Positions 50,426 to 61,402 of a DNA stretch of 64,000 nt are shown here, piece by piece (position 1 is the first letter of the stretch; each line of letters opens with the position of its first letter). Both the position numbers and the translations under genes were made by a program. Under the pieces are notes generated by a model. The model had not been told where the DNA came from, made no database searches, and saw only the letters and a program-made list of their open reading frames with translations. The DNA comes from Protula sp. h YS-2021 (taxonomy: Eukaryota; Annelida; Polychaeta; Sabellida; Serpulidae): NCBI GenBank assembly GCA_949752745.1, contig OX457024.1, positions 105,313,190 to 105,377,189 on the forward strand. Direction: 5' to 3'.

Positions 50426-51104
50426 TAGTTAAGTATGTCAAAATTATATTTTAATTTTGCGCTGCCATGTCCAAAATAGTTTTTTGAAAACCTTCCGGAA
50501 GGCAACTAATGTAAGATACACTCTAGCGTTACACGATTTAGCTTCAATAAATTCCTTACAAGTTTTAAGGTTTAAACATTTGGTCAAAAGTTTAGAATGA
50601 GTCAATGTTATTTATTTAAATTTGCTAAAGTGGTATTTTAGAGGGGAGAAAAAGCAGAAAATTTCACAATTTTAAAAAAGTCTTACTTTGTTCGAACAGT
50701 CGACCCCACGTTATACAAGAGTAGACAAAAACGAGGTCTGAATAATTTTCACAGAATTCTTTTCTGCTTTAAAGTTTGATTTTCCGTCAAAATATAAGAT
50801 TATCCTGGTACTCTAAACCGACGAAGAGATTTTTAATCCGGATTTACTCTGTTGCTTATAGGCCGTGTTTATTTTCCAGATCGAACCACACTTGGATTTC
50901 ATTCGGGGGCCCGCTTTGCTCCCATGGCTATATGATGATGAAAAAACTGCTCTAAAAGAACGATGTATGAATTTTATTATATTCTTTGATACTTTGGTGG
51001 TTTTCCGTGTGGCATACTCGGAGAGAACGATCAGAGCAGATTATGATGTGTCCAAAATTAAAAGAAATAGCCTACCTGATTTAATTCAAATCATATATAT
51101 CTGA
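50426..51104. other. Intergenic DNA, nothing recognised
   Basis: No supported feature. Confidence 0.5.
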
Positions 51105-51368
51105 CATAAAATAGAGAGTGTGCGCACACCGTTCTCTCCCAGTTTTAGCTGATCATTCTGAGAATTTGAACACAAAATAGAGAGTATGCGCAGAACGTTC
51201 TGTCCCAGTTGTAGATGATCATTCTGAGAATTTGAACACAAAATGGAGAGTGTGCGCAAAACTTTCTTTCCTAATTTTAGCTGATTATTCGGAGAATTTG
51301 AACACAAAATAGAGAGTGTGTGCAGAACGTTCTCTACCAGTTTTAGCTGAATTATTCTGAGACTTTGC
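51105..51368. repeat. 66-bp tandem repeat, 4 copies
   Basis: The unit contains AAAATAGAGAGTGTGCGCAG, ACGTTCTCTCCCAGTTTTAG and CTGATCATTCTGAGAATTTG; starts at 51108, 51174, 51240 and about 51306. Confidence 0.93.
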
Positions 51369-51509
51369 AAGAAACAGATGTTCACTTTCCCAAATTCCCT
51401 GCAATCATTGGCCAACACTGAACATGTTGTTGAACAATTGTTGTACAACAACTTGTTGAATAACTTGTTACTCAATACTATGACGTAATATGTTCTAAAA
51501 ATAATTTGA

Positions 51510-51592
51510 GCACGTCTTTGAATGGGCTGCTTATTCGAACAAATGTTTGAATGGGCTTGCCATTCGAACACATGTTTGAATGGTGTGCTCTT
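51510..51592. repeat. ~30-bp repeat TTTGAATGGGC, 3 copies
   Basis: TTTGAATGGGCTGCTTATTC, TTTGAATGGGCTTGCCATTC and TTTGAATGGTGTGC segments, each followed (except the last) by GAACA. Confidence 0.8.
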
Positions 51593-51604
51593 CTCACCCA
51601 AAAA

Positions 51605-52035
51605 CATTTGGGATGAAAAAAATATGCTCATAGCCAGATATGCAAATAGCCTGTGACAACTTCATGCAAAAACTAGACATTAAACTGGATCAAACGGTAA
51701 AATTTGATTAAAATCGGTTAAACATTACGAAAGTTATCTACTTCTTTGGGGTTTTTTTTTAAATTAAAATTTTGGGATGTACAAATTATGCTTATAGCCA
51801 CATATGCAAATACCCTGTGACAACTTTATGTAAAAACAAGACATAAAACTGGATTAAACGCTAAAGTTTTGATAAAGATCGGTTAAAATTACGAAATTAA
51901 TCTACTTTTTGTTTTTTTTTTTTTAAGTTAAAATTTTTGGATGTAAAAATTATGCTTATACCCAAAAATGCAAATAGCCTGTAACAACTTTATGTAAAAA
52001 CTAGACATAAAGCTGGATTAAACGGTAAAGGGTGT
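51605..52035. repeat. ~163-bp tandem repeat, 3 copies (third partial)
   Basis: TATGCTCATAGCCAGATATG and TGCAAATAGCCTGTGACAAC recur with starts near 51623, 51788 and 51950. T-runs separate the copies. A diverged single copy lies inside the Polinton at 46283. Confidence 0.85.
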
Positions 52036-52469
52036 AGGAGCGTTGTAAAACACTTATGGGTGTTCTACAACACCCTCTGTGTAGTATGAAAATGGGTCTA
52101 GAAGTATGGTGGAACGCCCACTTTCCCCCTACTGACCTTTTCAAACCGAAGTGGCACTTGCTGCTAGGATTTTTCATAAATAGATGAGGCAATGCAGAAA
52201 ATTCGCTTTTCACTAACAAGTACTGTAGTTTCAGTTGACCTTAGCAATAAAAAGGTGCTAAGACAGAAACTCTATACAGAAAGTCAGGGGAAAAAATATA
52301 CACAATTCAATGAGAATTCTGGAAGCATATCTTGATACAGGAAAGGCTTTTTATAGTAGATTTGGCCTCCAAAACGTATTTGGACAGCGACACAGAAAAG
52401 TTATGTGCTAGTATTGCTGGTGTTGCTCGGACGGTTTGTACCGTTAATACAGGATAATGTTGTACAGCA
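52036..52469. other. Intergenic DNA, nothing recognised
   Basis: No supported feature. Confidence 0.5.
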
Positions 52470-52772
52470 ATGAAGGCCGAACATGCTGCAGACTTCCATC
52501 GCTGGTGCAGCAATGAACGCCCAGTATGCGGCAGACTACCATCCCTGGTGCAGCAATGAACGCCCAGTATGCGGCAGACTACCATCCCTGGTGCAGCAAT
52601 GAACGACCAGTATGCGGCAGCCTACCATCCCTGGTGCAGCAATGAACGCCCAGTATGCAGCAGACTACCATCCCCGGTGCAGCAATGAACGCCCAGTATG
52701 CGGCAGACTACCATCCCTGGTGCAGCAATGAACGCCCAGCATGCCGTAGACTTCGATCCCTGGTGCAGCAAA
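52470..52772. repeat. 43-bp minisatellite, about 7 copies
   Basis: The unit contains CAGCAATGAACGCCCAGTAT, GCGGCAGACTACCATCCCTG and GTG; starts at 52508, 52551 and so on. Confidence 0.94.
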
Positions 52773-52827
52773 TTATCATTGATCATCACTGCCATATCAT
52801 TGATTTTGGAGGAGAATGACTATAATA

Positions 52828-52879
52828 TGTATATATATATATATAATGTATAATATATAATATATAATATATATATATA
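52828..52879. repeat. TA-rich microsatellite, target of the Tc1 element
   Basis: A TATATA tract that continues after the transposon at 54405, so the element inserted into a TA repeat. Confidence 0.85.
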
Positions 52880-54404
52880 CTGAAGGACACAAGAAACATA
52901 ACATAACATACAAAAAGTAAAATATATTTCTTATTCTAAATTTGTTTTGCTTGACACTTTGAATAATTGTTAGTGACCTAAATCGGAGACATCATCTATT
53001 GTTTTAATCCAATACAATGATTATCAAGGTGTTAATATGACATAGAGCTTTAAACCATATTGATAGGCATGAGCTCGTTCTGCTTGAGTTGATTCCTAAT
53101 TTTTACTACCAACTGTTTAGCAGAAAGTTGTTGTAACGTTTCTACGTAAATTTTGGTGTAAATATCGAGCGCATAAAGATGCCTCGACTTCCGCAAAACT
53201 GTCGCGACCACGCTATTGGCATGCTAAAAGCTGGTGTACCACTCAACCAAGTGGTACGGTGCTTTGACTGTAGCCGAATTACAATTTACCAGTTGCAACG
53301 GCGGTATAATGAAACTGGGTGCACTTGGGACCGACCAAGAAGCGGCCGCCCTCGAGTAACTACGCCAAATCAGGATCGCGGGATCAGTTTGATCCACCTG
53401 CGCGATTGGTTTCGCAGTGCTGCACAGCCCAGGCACAGCCAACAACCGCATAACTGTAAAAATGGTCATCAGACGTCTTCGTGATTACGCGCTCGCAGAC
53501 CTTACGTCGGCGTCGTCTTGAACGCTAGGAAACGTATACGTGGCCGCACCTGGGCTGATAACCACCATCGTGGAGGGTGGAGATTGTAAAACTGGCGACG
53601 TGCCATATTTAGCGATGAGTCACGGTTTTAATTATACCGCGCAGATGGCCGCTAGCGCACGTATAGACGGATCGATGAAACACTTCGCCACATGCGCAGT
53701 CAATCAGGTGGATCGTTTTGGCGGCGGTTCTGTGATGGTGTGGGGAGCCATTCGATTCTGCTGGAAGTCACAGCTTCCGATCATTGATGGTAATTTGACT
53801 GCAAATCGCTACAACATTACTGTACTCAATGCTCAAGTAGTCCCCTACGTGCAGCAGAAGGTTGATGCGATATTCATGCACGATAATACGCGCCCACATA
53901 CCGCTCTAGGTGAATAGGGATTACCTGGCAGGAAATAATGTCAACACCTTGGATTGGCCACCCTACTCCACGGACATGAAACCCATAGACCATCTATGGC
54001 ATCATCTGGATAGGAAGGTTCGTGCTCGAAATCCGTCTCCTCAAAACCACGCTCAGCTACGCCAGGCTTTGATAGAAGAGTGGCACCGGTACCCTCAGTA
54101 CCGCATCAACCGACTGATCATGTCGATGACCCGCCGGATCCGTGCTTTAAGCCAAACCAATGGGGGACACACACGGTATTGAGGACACTTCAGGTCGTTA
54201 AATTCCGTGCAAGCCGGAATTGTGACAGTCGCATCTTTTGTCAGTCTGGATTTTGCAGATGCTTAGGAGTATGGATCATTTTGTGTAAAATTATGTTAAT
54301 GAAACAGTGAATCTTATATTCTTGCAAGCATGAAAGTAATTGAATAAATAATTTTCTCAAAATGATATATTTAATTTGCATGTTAAGTTTCTTCTGTCCT
54401 TCAG
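52880..54404 (+). mobile_element. Tc1-type DNA transposon, 1525 bp, decayed
   Basis: The left end CTGAAGGACACAAGAAACAT and right end (inverse) CTGAAGGACAGAAGAAACTT form short terminal inverted repeats of about 25-30 bp, flanked by TA on both sides as expected for Tc1/mariner. A broken transposase lies between. Confidence 0.9.
53179..54182 (+). pseudogene. Tc1-type transposase, frameshifted
   Basis: Reading starts MPRLPQNCRDHAIGMLKAGV with the paired helix-turn-helix region (residues 1-60) and the RPRSGRPRVTTPNQDR linker. The frame breaks near 53440 and again before 53600. FSDESRF, the first catalytic Asp, can be read near 53610 in another frame; VMVWGAIRF and FMHDNTRPH (second Asp) follow, then a frame change near 53910 and DWPPYSTDMKPIDHLW, where the third catalytic residue is Asp instead of the Glu seen in the sister copy at 56530. 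At least three frame breaks make it inactive. It would have cut and pasted the element at TA sites. Confidence 0.9.
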
Positions 54405-54536
<132 letters not shown>

Positions 54537-55625
54537 TTCTCACCAGAAGTAACGAGGCAACTAGTCAGACCTATTTTTGCGAGTTAGGCTGTCTGTTTTT
54601 TTAATGGAAGAGGGTTGCAGTCCCTGAATCCCCTCTCTCGTTTTTTGGTGCTGCTGCAAATTTCATGGATACACGTCACTACATTTATGACGTCATCCAT
54701 GATGTTGATTGATTGCATTTTTAACATGATGCCGCTAATTCCTGGAACTCCTTCATGAACATCTGTACAAGAACAATGTGCATGTGGGCGATATTACAGT
54801 ATATGCTACGAAAACAACAGTAGCAATGTTGATGACTAAACTGGGCAACAGCCACAGGAACAACATTCCAGCATACCGAACAAAAAGAACACGTTAATGG
54901 CTGTGGAATTGCTTCCAGTCCACCAGAAAATTCGCCGTAGAAGAAATACACAGCGCTGAATGTAAGGGTTCTACCACCGTCCCAACAATGGCAGGGGTGT
55001 TCTGGAGGTAAGGGAGCGTGTTGACGAAATGGCGCCAATAACAGATCTTGATGCGAGACCAGGTTTAACAACATGCGACAGTGAGAGTGGTTCCAAATCT
55101 CCAGAATTAAGCTTAGGCATTGAAAATCACACATTAATTATTGTAATTTATAACGATTGTATTAAGCCAAAGAACATACGTGATAATCATTCACATATCA
55201 ATCAATAAATACAATATGGGCACTCACATCTTTTCCTAATTGGAAAAAGATTAGAACATCAGAAAAAAGCATTAAAACTGCGTAACATACTGGAAATCCA
55301 GTAATTACCACGAGTATTTGACATTTAAAGACAATTTTAAACTACAAAGACTGTAGTGGCTGAGTACTCAGGGAGATGTAAGACAAGTGCAAATAGGAAA
55401 CGACTTCCTGGTGTCGATGTCACCAAGTTTATTATTACATTAATATGTTTATTAGTTTCGGTGTCTGCACAGCTGTGATATCTGGAAATCAATTCCGCTG
55501 ATTTACGGCTGCGTTTATAACCTTGCACTACAGTGGCATCACATTTATTATTTATGATTCCAAAATGTGACCTTAATGTGATTTAATAATCAATTTATTC
55601 AATGGGCTTATACATAATCCATTCG
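54537..55625. other. Intergenic DNA, nothing recognised
   Basis: A 137-residue minus-strand frame (54721-55134), rich in Cys, His and Phe, has no recognisable motif and is not called a gene. Confidence 0.4.
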
Positions 55626-56130
55626 GGTGGTTGCATAACACTCCCAGGTGTAAGGATTTACTATTCCCCCATGTTACCCCCCCCCCCCGGGAATAGTAAT
55701 ATATATTACTTTTCCCCTCACTTCTTTTTTCATAAAAACCAAAGTCACAACAAATTCACACTTTTATTAAACATCTAAAACTCAGTCTCAATACCGTCTA
55801 CATCAAACTCACAGAAACAGATAACTTCACATTCTGTGACCTTTTTATATGCATCTTTAATCCGAGTACTTAATCCTACAGACACAACAATGTTTAGAAG
55901 GGGTATTAATTGTTAATCGCCAAGAGATAAGCCATGGCAGTTGCAATTAGGTTTGGCACTGAAAGGATTTTCATGGAATTACTTTGTGTCGATTGCCACT
56001 TTTACTTTGTGTCGATTGAACTTGTGTTGATGTTAACAAAATAGCCACTTTTGTATTTTGGAAGGGAGAAAAGTAATACGCAGGGGAAAAGTAACATATC
56101 ATATGCTGCTATATTACTCCCCCCCCCCCG
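55626..56130. repeat. Inverted C-run/GGGAATAGTAA segments left of a Tc1 copy
   Basis: CCCCCGGGAATAGTAATATA at about 55680 and CCCCCGGGAATAATATAG at about 56127 recur, each with AGGGGAAAAGTAA-like words nearby, and an inverse form (TGTTACTATTCTCGGGG) occurs at about 57664. GGTTGCATAACACTCCCAGG at 55632 is a single unit of the 20-bp array that starts at 57715, so the material between appears to be inserted into that array. Confidence 0.4.
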
Positions 56131-57656
56131 GGAATAATATAGTTCGCTAATAGAGAAAGTTCGCATATAATAAGTTTAATTGTTACTCACTTAATTGCTC
56201 AATTGGCTTCCAATTTGTACCAAAGATACCTCCCAGATAGTGCCACAATATAATCGAAAAATGGAACTTCTAAAGAACTTTTAGTGGAAGGTCATAAAGC
56301 GTCAAAGTCAGTGTAAATGCCGTTTTGAGTTTTCTTCGATTTATAATGTTTATAACCGCCACTAATTAATACCGTGTGTGGTATCCACTGGAACGCAGTA
56401 GGGCCTGAATTCGATTATGCATTGAAGTTAGCAACCTTTTAATTTTGTATAGAGGATATCTCAGCCACCAGTCAGCAATACCTGTCTCAATTCCGCGAGA
56501 TTTTGAGGCGGTGGGTTACGGGCTCGAACTTAGCGATCCAGATGATCCCATAGATGCTCTATGGGATTCGTATCCGGACTATATGCCGACCATGGGAGCA
56601 CATGAACATTATTAGCTGCTAAATAATCTCTACACACCCAAGCAACGTGTGGGCGGGCATTGTCCTGCATAAAAATGGTGTCCTGACGTTTCTGCACAAA
56701 CGGGACCACTTGGTTGCTCAAAACAGTATCCATATAACGGTTAGAGGTCAAATTTCCATCAATAATGAGCAGTTGGGACCTCCATCCAAAGCGTATTGCG
56801 CCCCAAACCATGACTGAACCATCACGGTGCCGGTTACCTTGTTTTATACAACATGACGTGTAGCGTTCGCCTGGTCGCCTGTATACGCGTTGACGTTCAT
56901 CTGCGCGAAAAAGTTTGTATCGCGACTCATCTGAAAACATCACACGCCGCCAATTGCAATGTCTCCATGCTCCATGCTCGATTTTGCTGTCTCTCGCGAT
57001 TTAGCACCACTGCGATTTAGGCCCGATGAGCGCTGATTCCATGTTCGCGTAGGCGCCGTATAACGGTTTTCGAGCTTATGAGGTTATTCGTCCGTCCAAG
57101 GATCTCCGTGGCTGTTATTGTGGCTGATCTGTAGCGATCCAAGAGTTTGATCATGCGGATCCGGCGATCCTGGTTAGGTGTAGTCACACGCGATCTGCCA
57201 CTACGTGGTCGGTCTTTGGTTGATCCAGTGTCCCGATACCGCCTTCGGAGTTTTTCTACTGCTCTTTTACTGCATCCGAAACGTCTGACAACGAACTGAT
57301 CAGAAGCACCAGCTTCAAGCATGCCAATAGCCTGGTCGCGACAGTTTTGCGGTATTCACAGTATCTTAGTTCTCCGTTGTTTTCATCGAATTACTGCGTT
57401 TACATATGCGGTTATATTAGATGATCACGTGTGGAATTTCATAATTTTTCAGCATCGAGCCGGTACTGACTTATATGGATTAATATGGTACCGTGTTTGA
57501 ATGCCTACAAGTCCTAATGAATAACCGCACCCGCATTAATAAATAACGATGGTTGCAACTTTTGATTACAATCTGATGCTGAATTTATTTTTAAATATTC
57601 ATTAGTTTTGGAGGTATTTTGGTTTCCATATGCGAACTTTCTTTTGTTCTTCAGTA
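56130..57656 (-). mobile_element. Second Tc1-type transposon, minus strand, decayed
   Basis: The right end TTCTTTTGTTCTTCAG is followed by TA at 57656; inside it lies GCGAACTTTC. At the left, GAAAGTTCGCATAT near 56156 is the inverse of that inner part, but the outer terminus is eroded. A broken transposase lies between, related to that at 53179. Confidence 0.75.
56395..57352 (-). pseudogene. Tc1-type transposase, broken
   Basis: The start codon is lost (a stop followed by IPQNCRDQAIGML near 57350). The helix-turn-helix and RPRSGRSRVTTPNQDR linker are readable to about 57017, where the frame ends. From 56943 the catalytic part reads MMFSDESRYKLF (first Asp), VMVWGAIRFGW, QDNARPHVAW (second Asp), and SPDTNPIEHLWDHLDR with Glu, giving DD34E spacing, then a stop. 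The C-terminal tail continues with further stops to about 56395. It is a better preserved catalytic core than the copy at 53179 but is inactive. Confidence 0.9.
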
Positions 57657-57714
57657 TAATAGATGTTACTATTCTCGGGGACGAATCCTAATAGGGAAAA
57701 AGTAAATCATTATA

Positions 57715-58145
57715 CCGGGTTGTATAACACTCTACTGGTTGTATAGCACTCCTCGTGTTGTATAACACTCCTCGGATTGTATAACACTCCTCCGGTTAGT
57801 TAACACTCTCCGGGTTGTATGACACTCTGCAGGTTGAATAACAATCTTCGGATTGTATAATACTCTTCTGGTTGTATAACACTCCTCGGGTTGTATAACA
57901 CTCTTCGGGATGTATAACACTCCTAGGGTTATATAACACTCCCCGAGTTGTATAACACTCCTCTGGTTGCATAACACTCTTCGGATTGTATAACACTCCT
58001 CAGGTCATATAACACTTTCTGGGTTGCATAACACTCCTCGTGTTGTATATCACTCCTTGGGTTGTATATCACTCCCCGGGTTGTATAACACTCCTTGGGT
58101 TGTATATCACTCCCCGGGTTGTATAACAATCCTTGGGTTGTATTT
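57715..58145. repeat. 20-bp minisatellite TTGTATAACACTCCTCGGG, about 21 copies
   Basis: Units drift (ATATCACTCC, AACACTCTTC). Open frames on the minus strand are artefacts. Confidence 0.94.
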
Positions 58146-58439
58146 CAGAGAGCCCAGAGATAGCAACACACAGGCATGATTTTACAGAATATCAGCGAAC
58201 CGAGCAGAAAGCGAGGTTATTTAGCACGAGTGCGGGTAAATGTATCGAATAACTTAATAGAACAGAAATTAGTTAAACAGGCTAATGTTGCACAATTTGA
58301 AGTTCAGATTCACAGCAAATGAATTAGCCAAAAATGGAAGAAGGAATTATCAGTGCGTGTGCTATTGCATTCTTACTATAATAATCAAAAGATAAAAAAA
58401 GTTATGAAGTTACCAAATCATGAAATGCTCAACAACAGT
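58146..58439. other. Short intergenic stretch
   Basis: Nothing recognised. Confidence 0.5.
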
Positions 58440-58996
58440 ATTCACTGAAAGAATTCATGACTGACTTAGACAACGGCATCCGTTGAAAAAATTCATGACT
58501 GACTTAAGCAACAGCACCCGCTGAAAGGACCAATGACTGACTAAAACAACAGCATCCGTGAAAAGAATTCATGAATGACTTAAACAACAGCATCCACTGA
58601 AAGAACCAATGACTGACTTAAACAAAAGCACCCGCTGAAAGAATTCATGACTGACTTAAACAACAGCATCCACTGAAAGAACCAATGACTGACTAAAACA
58701 ACAGCATCCACTGAAAGAACCAATGACTGACTAAAACAACAGCATCCACTGAAAGAACCAATGACTGACTAAAACAACAGCATCCCCTGAAAGAACCAAT
58801 GACTGACTAACACAACAGCATCCACTGAAAGAACCAATGACTGAATTAAACAACAGCACCCGCTGAAAGAACCAATGACTGACTAAAACAACAGCATCCA
58901 CTGAAAGAACCAATGACTGACTAAAACAACAGCATCCACTGAAAGAACCAATGACTGACTTAAACAACAGCATTCGCTGAAACAATTCATGAATCA
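58440..58996. repeat. 38-bp minisatellite, about 14 copies
   Basis: The unit contains ACCAATGACTGACTAAAACA and ACAGCATCCACTGAAAGA. Early units have GAATTCATGA in place of ACCAATGA. Confidence 0.94.
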
Positions 58997-59009
58997 CTTA
59001 AACAACAGC

Positions 59010-59412
59010 GCCCAGAGAAAGAAGAAGAAGAGGAAGGAGAGGATGAGAAAAAGAGAAGAAGAAGAAGAAGAAGAAGAAGAATAAGAATAAGAAGAAGAAG
59101 AAGAAGAAGAAAAAGGAGGGGGAGGAGGAGGAGAAGAAGAAGAAGAAGAAGAAGAAGAAGAAGAAGAAGAAAAAGAAAAAGAAGGCGGAGAAAAAGAAGA
59201 AGAAGAAGAAGAAAAAGGAGGGGAGGAGGAGAAGAAGAAGAAGAAGAAGAAGAAGAAGAAGAAAATGAAGACGGAGAAGAAGAAGAAGAAGAAGAAGAAG
59301 AAAAAGGAGGGGGGAGGAGGAGGAGGAGAAGAAGAAGAAGAAGAAGAAGAAGAAGAAGAAGAAGAAGAAGAAGAAGAAGAAGAAAAAAAAAAAAAAAAAA
59401 AGAAGAAAAACG
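59010..59412. repeat. (GAA)n/(AAG)n microsatellite with GGAGG interruptions
   Basis: About 400 bases of purine-only sequence on the plus strand; it could form triplex DNA. The Ser-, Leu- and Phe-rich minus frames are artefacts. Confidence 0.96.
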
Positions 59413-60164
59413 AGAAAAATGGGCACCAACATGAACGAACTGCATAACCACGAGTGTTTGCATTAACATCTATTGCAGTAACGCCTGCAGAAAGCGACTC
59501 GAGAGTAAACGAGACACAGCGTTTGGTTATGCAAGGAGCACAACTGAATGCGTAGTGGTAAAGGTTGTGGAATAGTTCAGTTCTAGTGCGCTCACGGCTG
59601 GCGGGGGGGGGGGGGGAGGTGGGGGCGGTAGGGGACTGGGGAGACAAGATACATGGGAGCCAGTATGCCTTGGGTTACCTGCTCTGTCAACGATTCATTC
59701 TGAATCACTAAGCCCCACTTGAGAAATAGTAATCAGCAAATAAATTTAATTATTTTTTTAGAAAGCTTTATTTATTGATTCGTTGTAAAACGATTTGGAT
59801 GTAGCTGTTAAAAACGCACAAGCGGTCTTGACATTGGGGTCATTCATTAATAGACAGAATGAAGTCGAGGGTCATCAGTTCCTTGTGAACACAACAAACA
59901 GGGACGAACCCGAAAGTTAGCGAATGACGTTAAAAGTTACACAATGATTACACAAATGATTACACAATGACAGATATGAGAAAGTTTTATTGTGAAGACC
60001 TGCCAAAAATAAAAATGGCCGATCATTGGCTAAATAGCCGACTGGCTGTTTGTGCGAGGCAAAATGTCCGCATCGACCAATTGTCTGTATCATATACCGT
60101 ATGTCCTGCTAAAGAAATCCACAATAAACTGTGGATATTGAATCGCATTATTCCAAAACACAAC
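59413..60164. other. Intergenic DNA with a G-run
   Basis: A G-run lies at 59602-59615. No gene recognised. Confidence 0.45.
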
Positions 60165-61402
60165 TGCGCAACACCTATCCCCCTCTCATCCCTACCCCAC
60201 CCCCTCCCAACCCCGACCCCATACCCCACCCGCCCCGGACGCCATCCCCCTCCCAGCCCCGACCCCATCCTCTCCCAACCCCGACCCCATACCCCATCCG
60301 CCCCGAACGCCACCCCCCTCCCAGCCCCGGTCCCATCCCTCTCCCACCCCGATCCCATCCCCCTCCTACTCCGATCTCATCCCCCTCCCATCCCCGACCC
60401 AATCCCCTCCCACCCCCGACCCCATCCCCTCCCAGCCCCGATCCCATCCCTCTCCCACCCCGATCCCATCCCCCTCCTACTCCGATCTCATCCCCCTCCC
60501 ATCCCCGACCCCATCCCCCTCCCAGCCCCGACCCCATCCTCTCCCACCCCCGACCCCATCCCCTCCCAGCCCCGACCCAATCCCCCTCCCAGGTCCGATC
60601 CCATCCCTCTCCCACCCGATCCCATCCCCCTCCCACTCCGATCTCATCCCCCTCCCATCCCCGACCCAATCCCCTCCCAACCCCGCCCCCATCCCCCTCC
60701 CAGCCCCGACCCCATCCTCTCCCACCCCCGACCCCATCCCCTCCCAACCCCGACCCCATCCCCCTCCCAGCCCCGACCCCATCCTCTCCCACCCCGACCC
60801 CATCCCCTCCCACCCCCGACCCCATCCCCTCCCAGCCCCGACCCCATCCCCTCCGAGCCCCGACCCCATCCCCCTCCCAGCCCCAACCCCATCCCCTCCT
60901 AGCCCCGATCTCATCCCCCTCCCGCCCCCGACCCCATCCCCTCCCACTCCGACCCTATCCCCCTCCCACCCCGACCCTATTTACCTCCCACTCCCGACCA
61001 TATCCCCTCGCACCCCCGCCCCATCCCCCTCCCAGCCCCGACCCCATCCCTATCCCACCCGACCCTATTCCCATCCCACTCCGACCACATCCCCCTCCCA
61101 TTCCCGACCCCACCCCCTCCCACCCCGACCCCGCCCCCCTCCCACCCCGACCTCATCCCCGTCCCATCCCCGACCCCACCCGGTCCCACCCCGACCCCAT
61201 CCGCCACCCACCCCGACCCCATCTCCCTCCCACCCCGACCTCATCCCCGTCCCACCACCGACCCCACCCCGACCCCATCCCCCACCCACCCCGACCCTAT
61301 CCATTCCGGGCCCCGACTCCATTCCCCTCCCACCCAAACCCTACCCCCCTCCATCCCCGACCCCATCCCGCTCCCACCCCTCCCCCCCCCCCCCCGTATT
61401 CG
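60165..61402. repeat. C-rich minisatellite (CCCCGACCCCATCCCCTCCCA), about 1.2 kb
   Basis: Irregular units of about 22-23 bp with C content near 60-70%. Three long Pro-rich plus frames and Gly-rich minus frames are artefacts. The G-rich strand could form quadruplexes. Confidence 0.96.

Noticed and set aside
54964..54977. AAGGGTTCTACCAC matching 14 bases of the Polinton terminus
   Set aside because: The match does not extend; no second terminus or target duplication. Probably chance.
54721..55134. 137-residue minus-strand frame near the Tc1 element
   Set aside because: No recognisable motif, odd composition, no promoter or splice signals; may be decayed transposon sequence.
58994..59647. Ser/Phe/Leu homopolymer frames
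   Set aside because: Translation of the GAA microsatellite.
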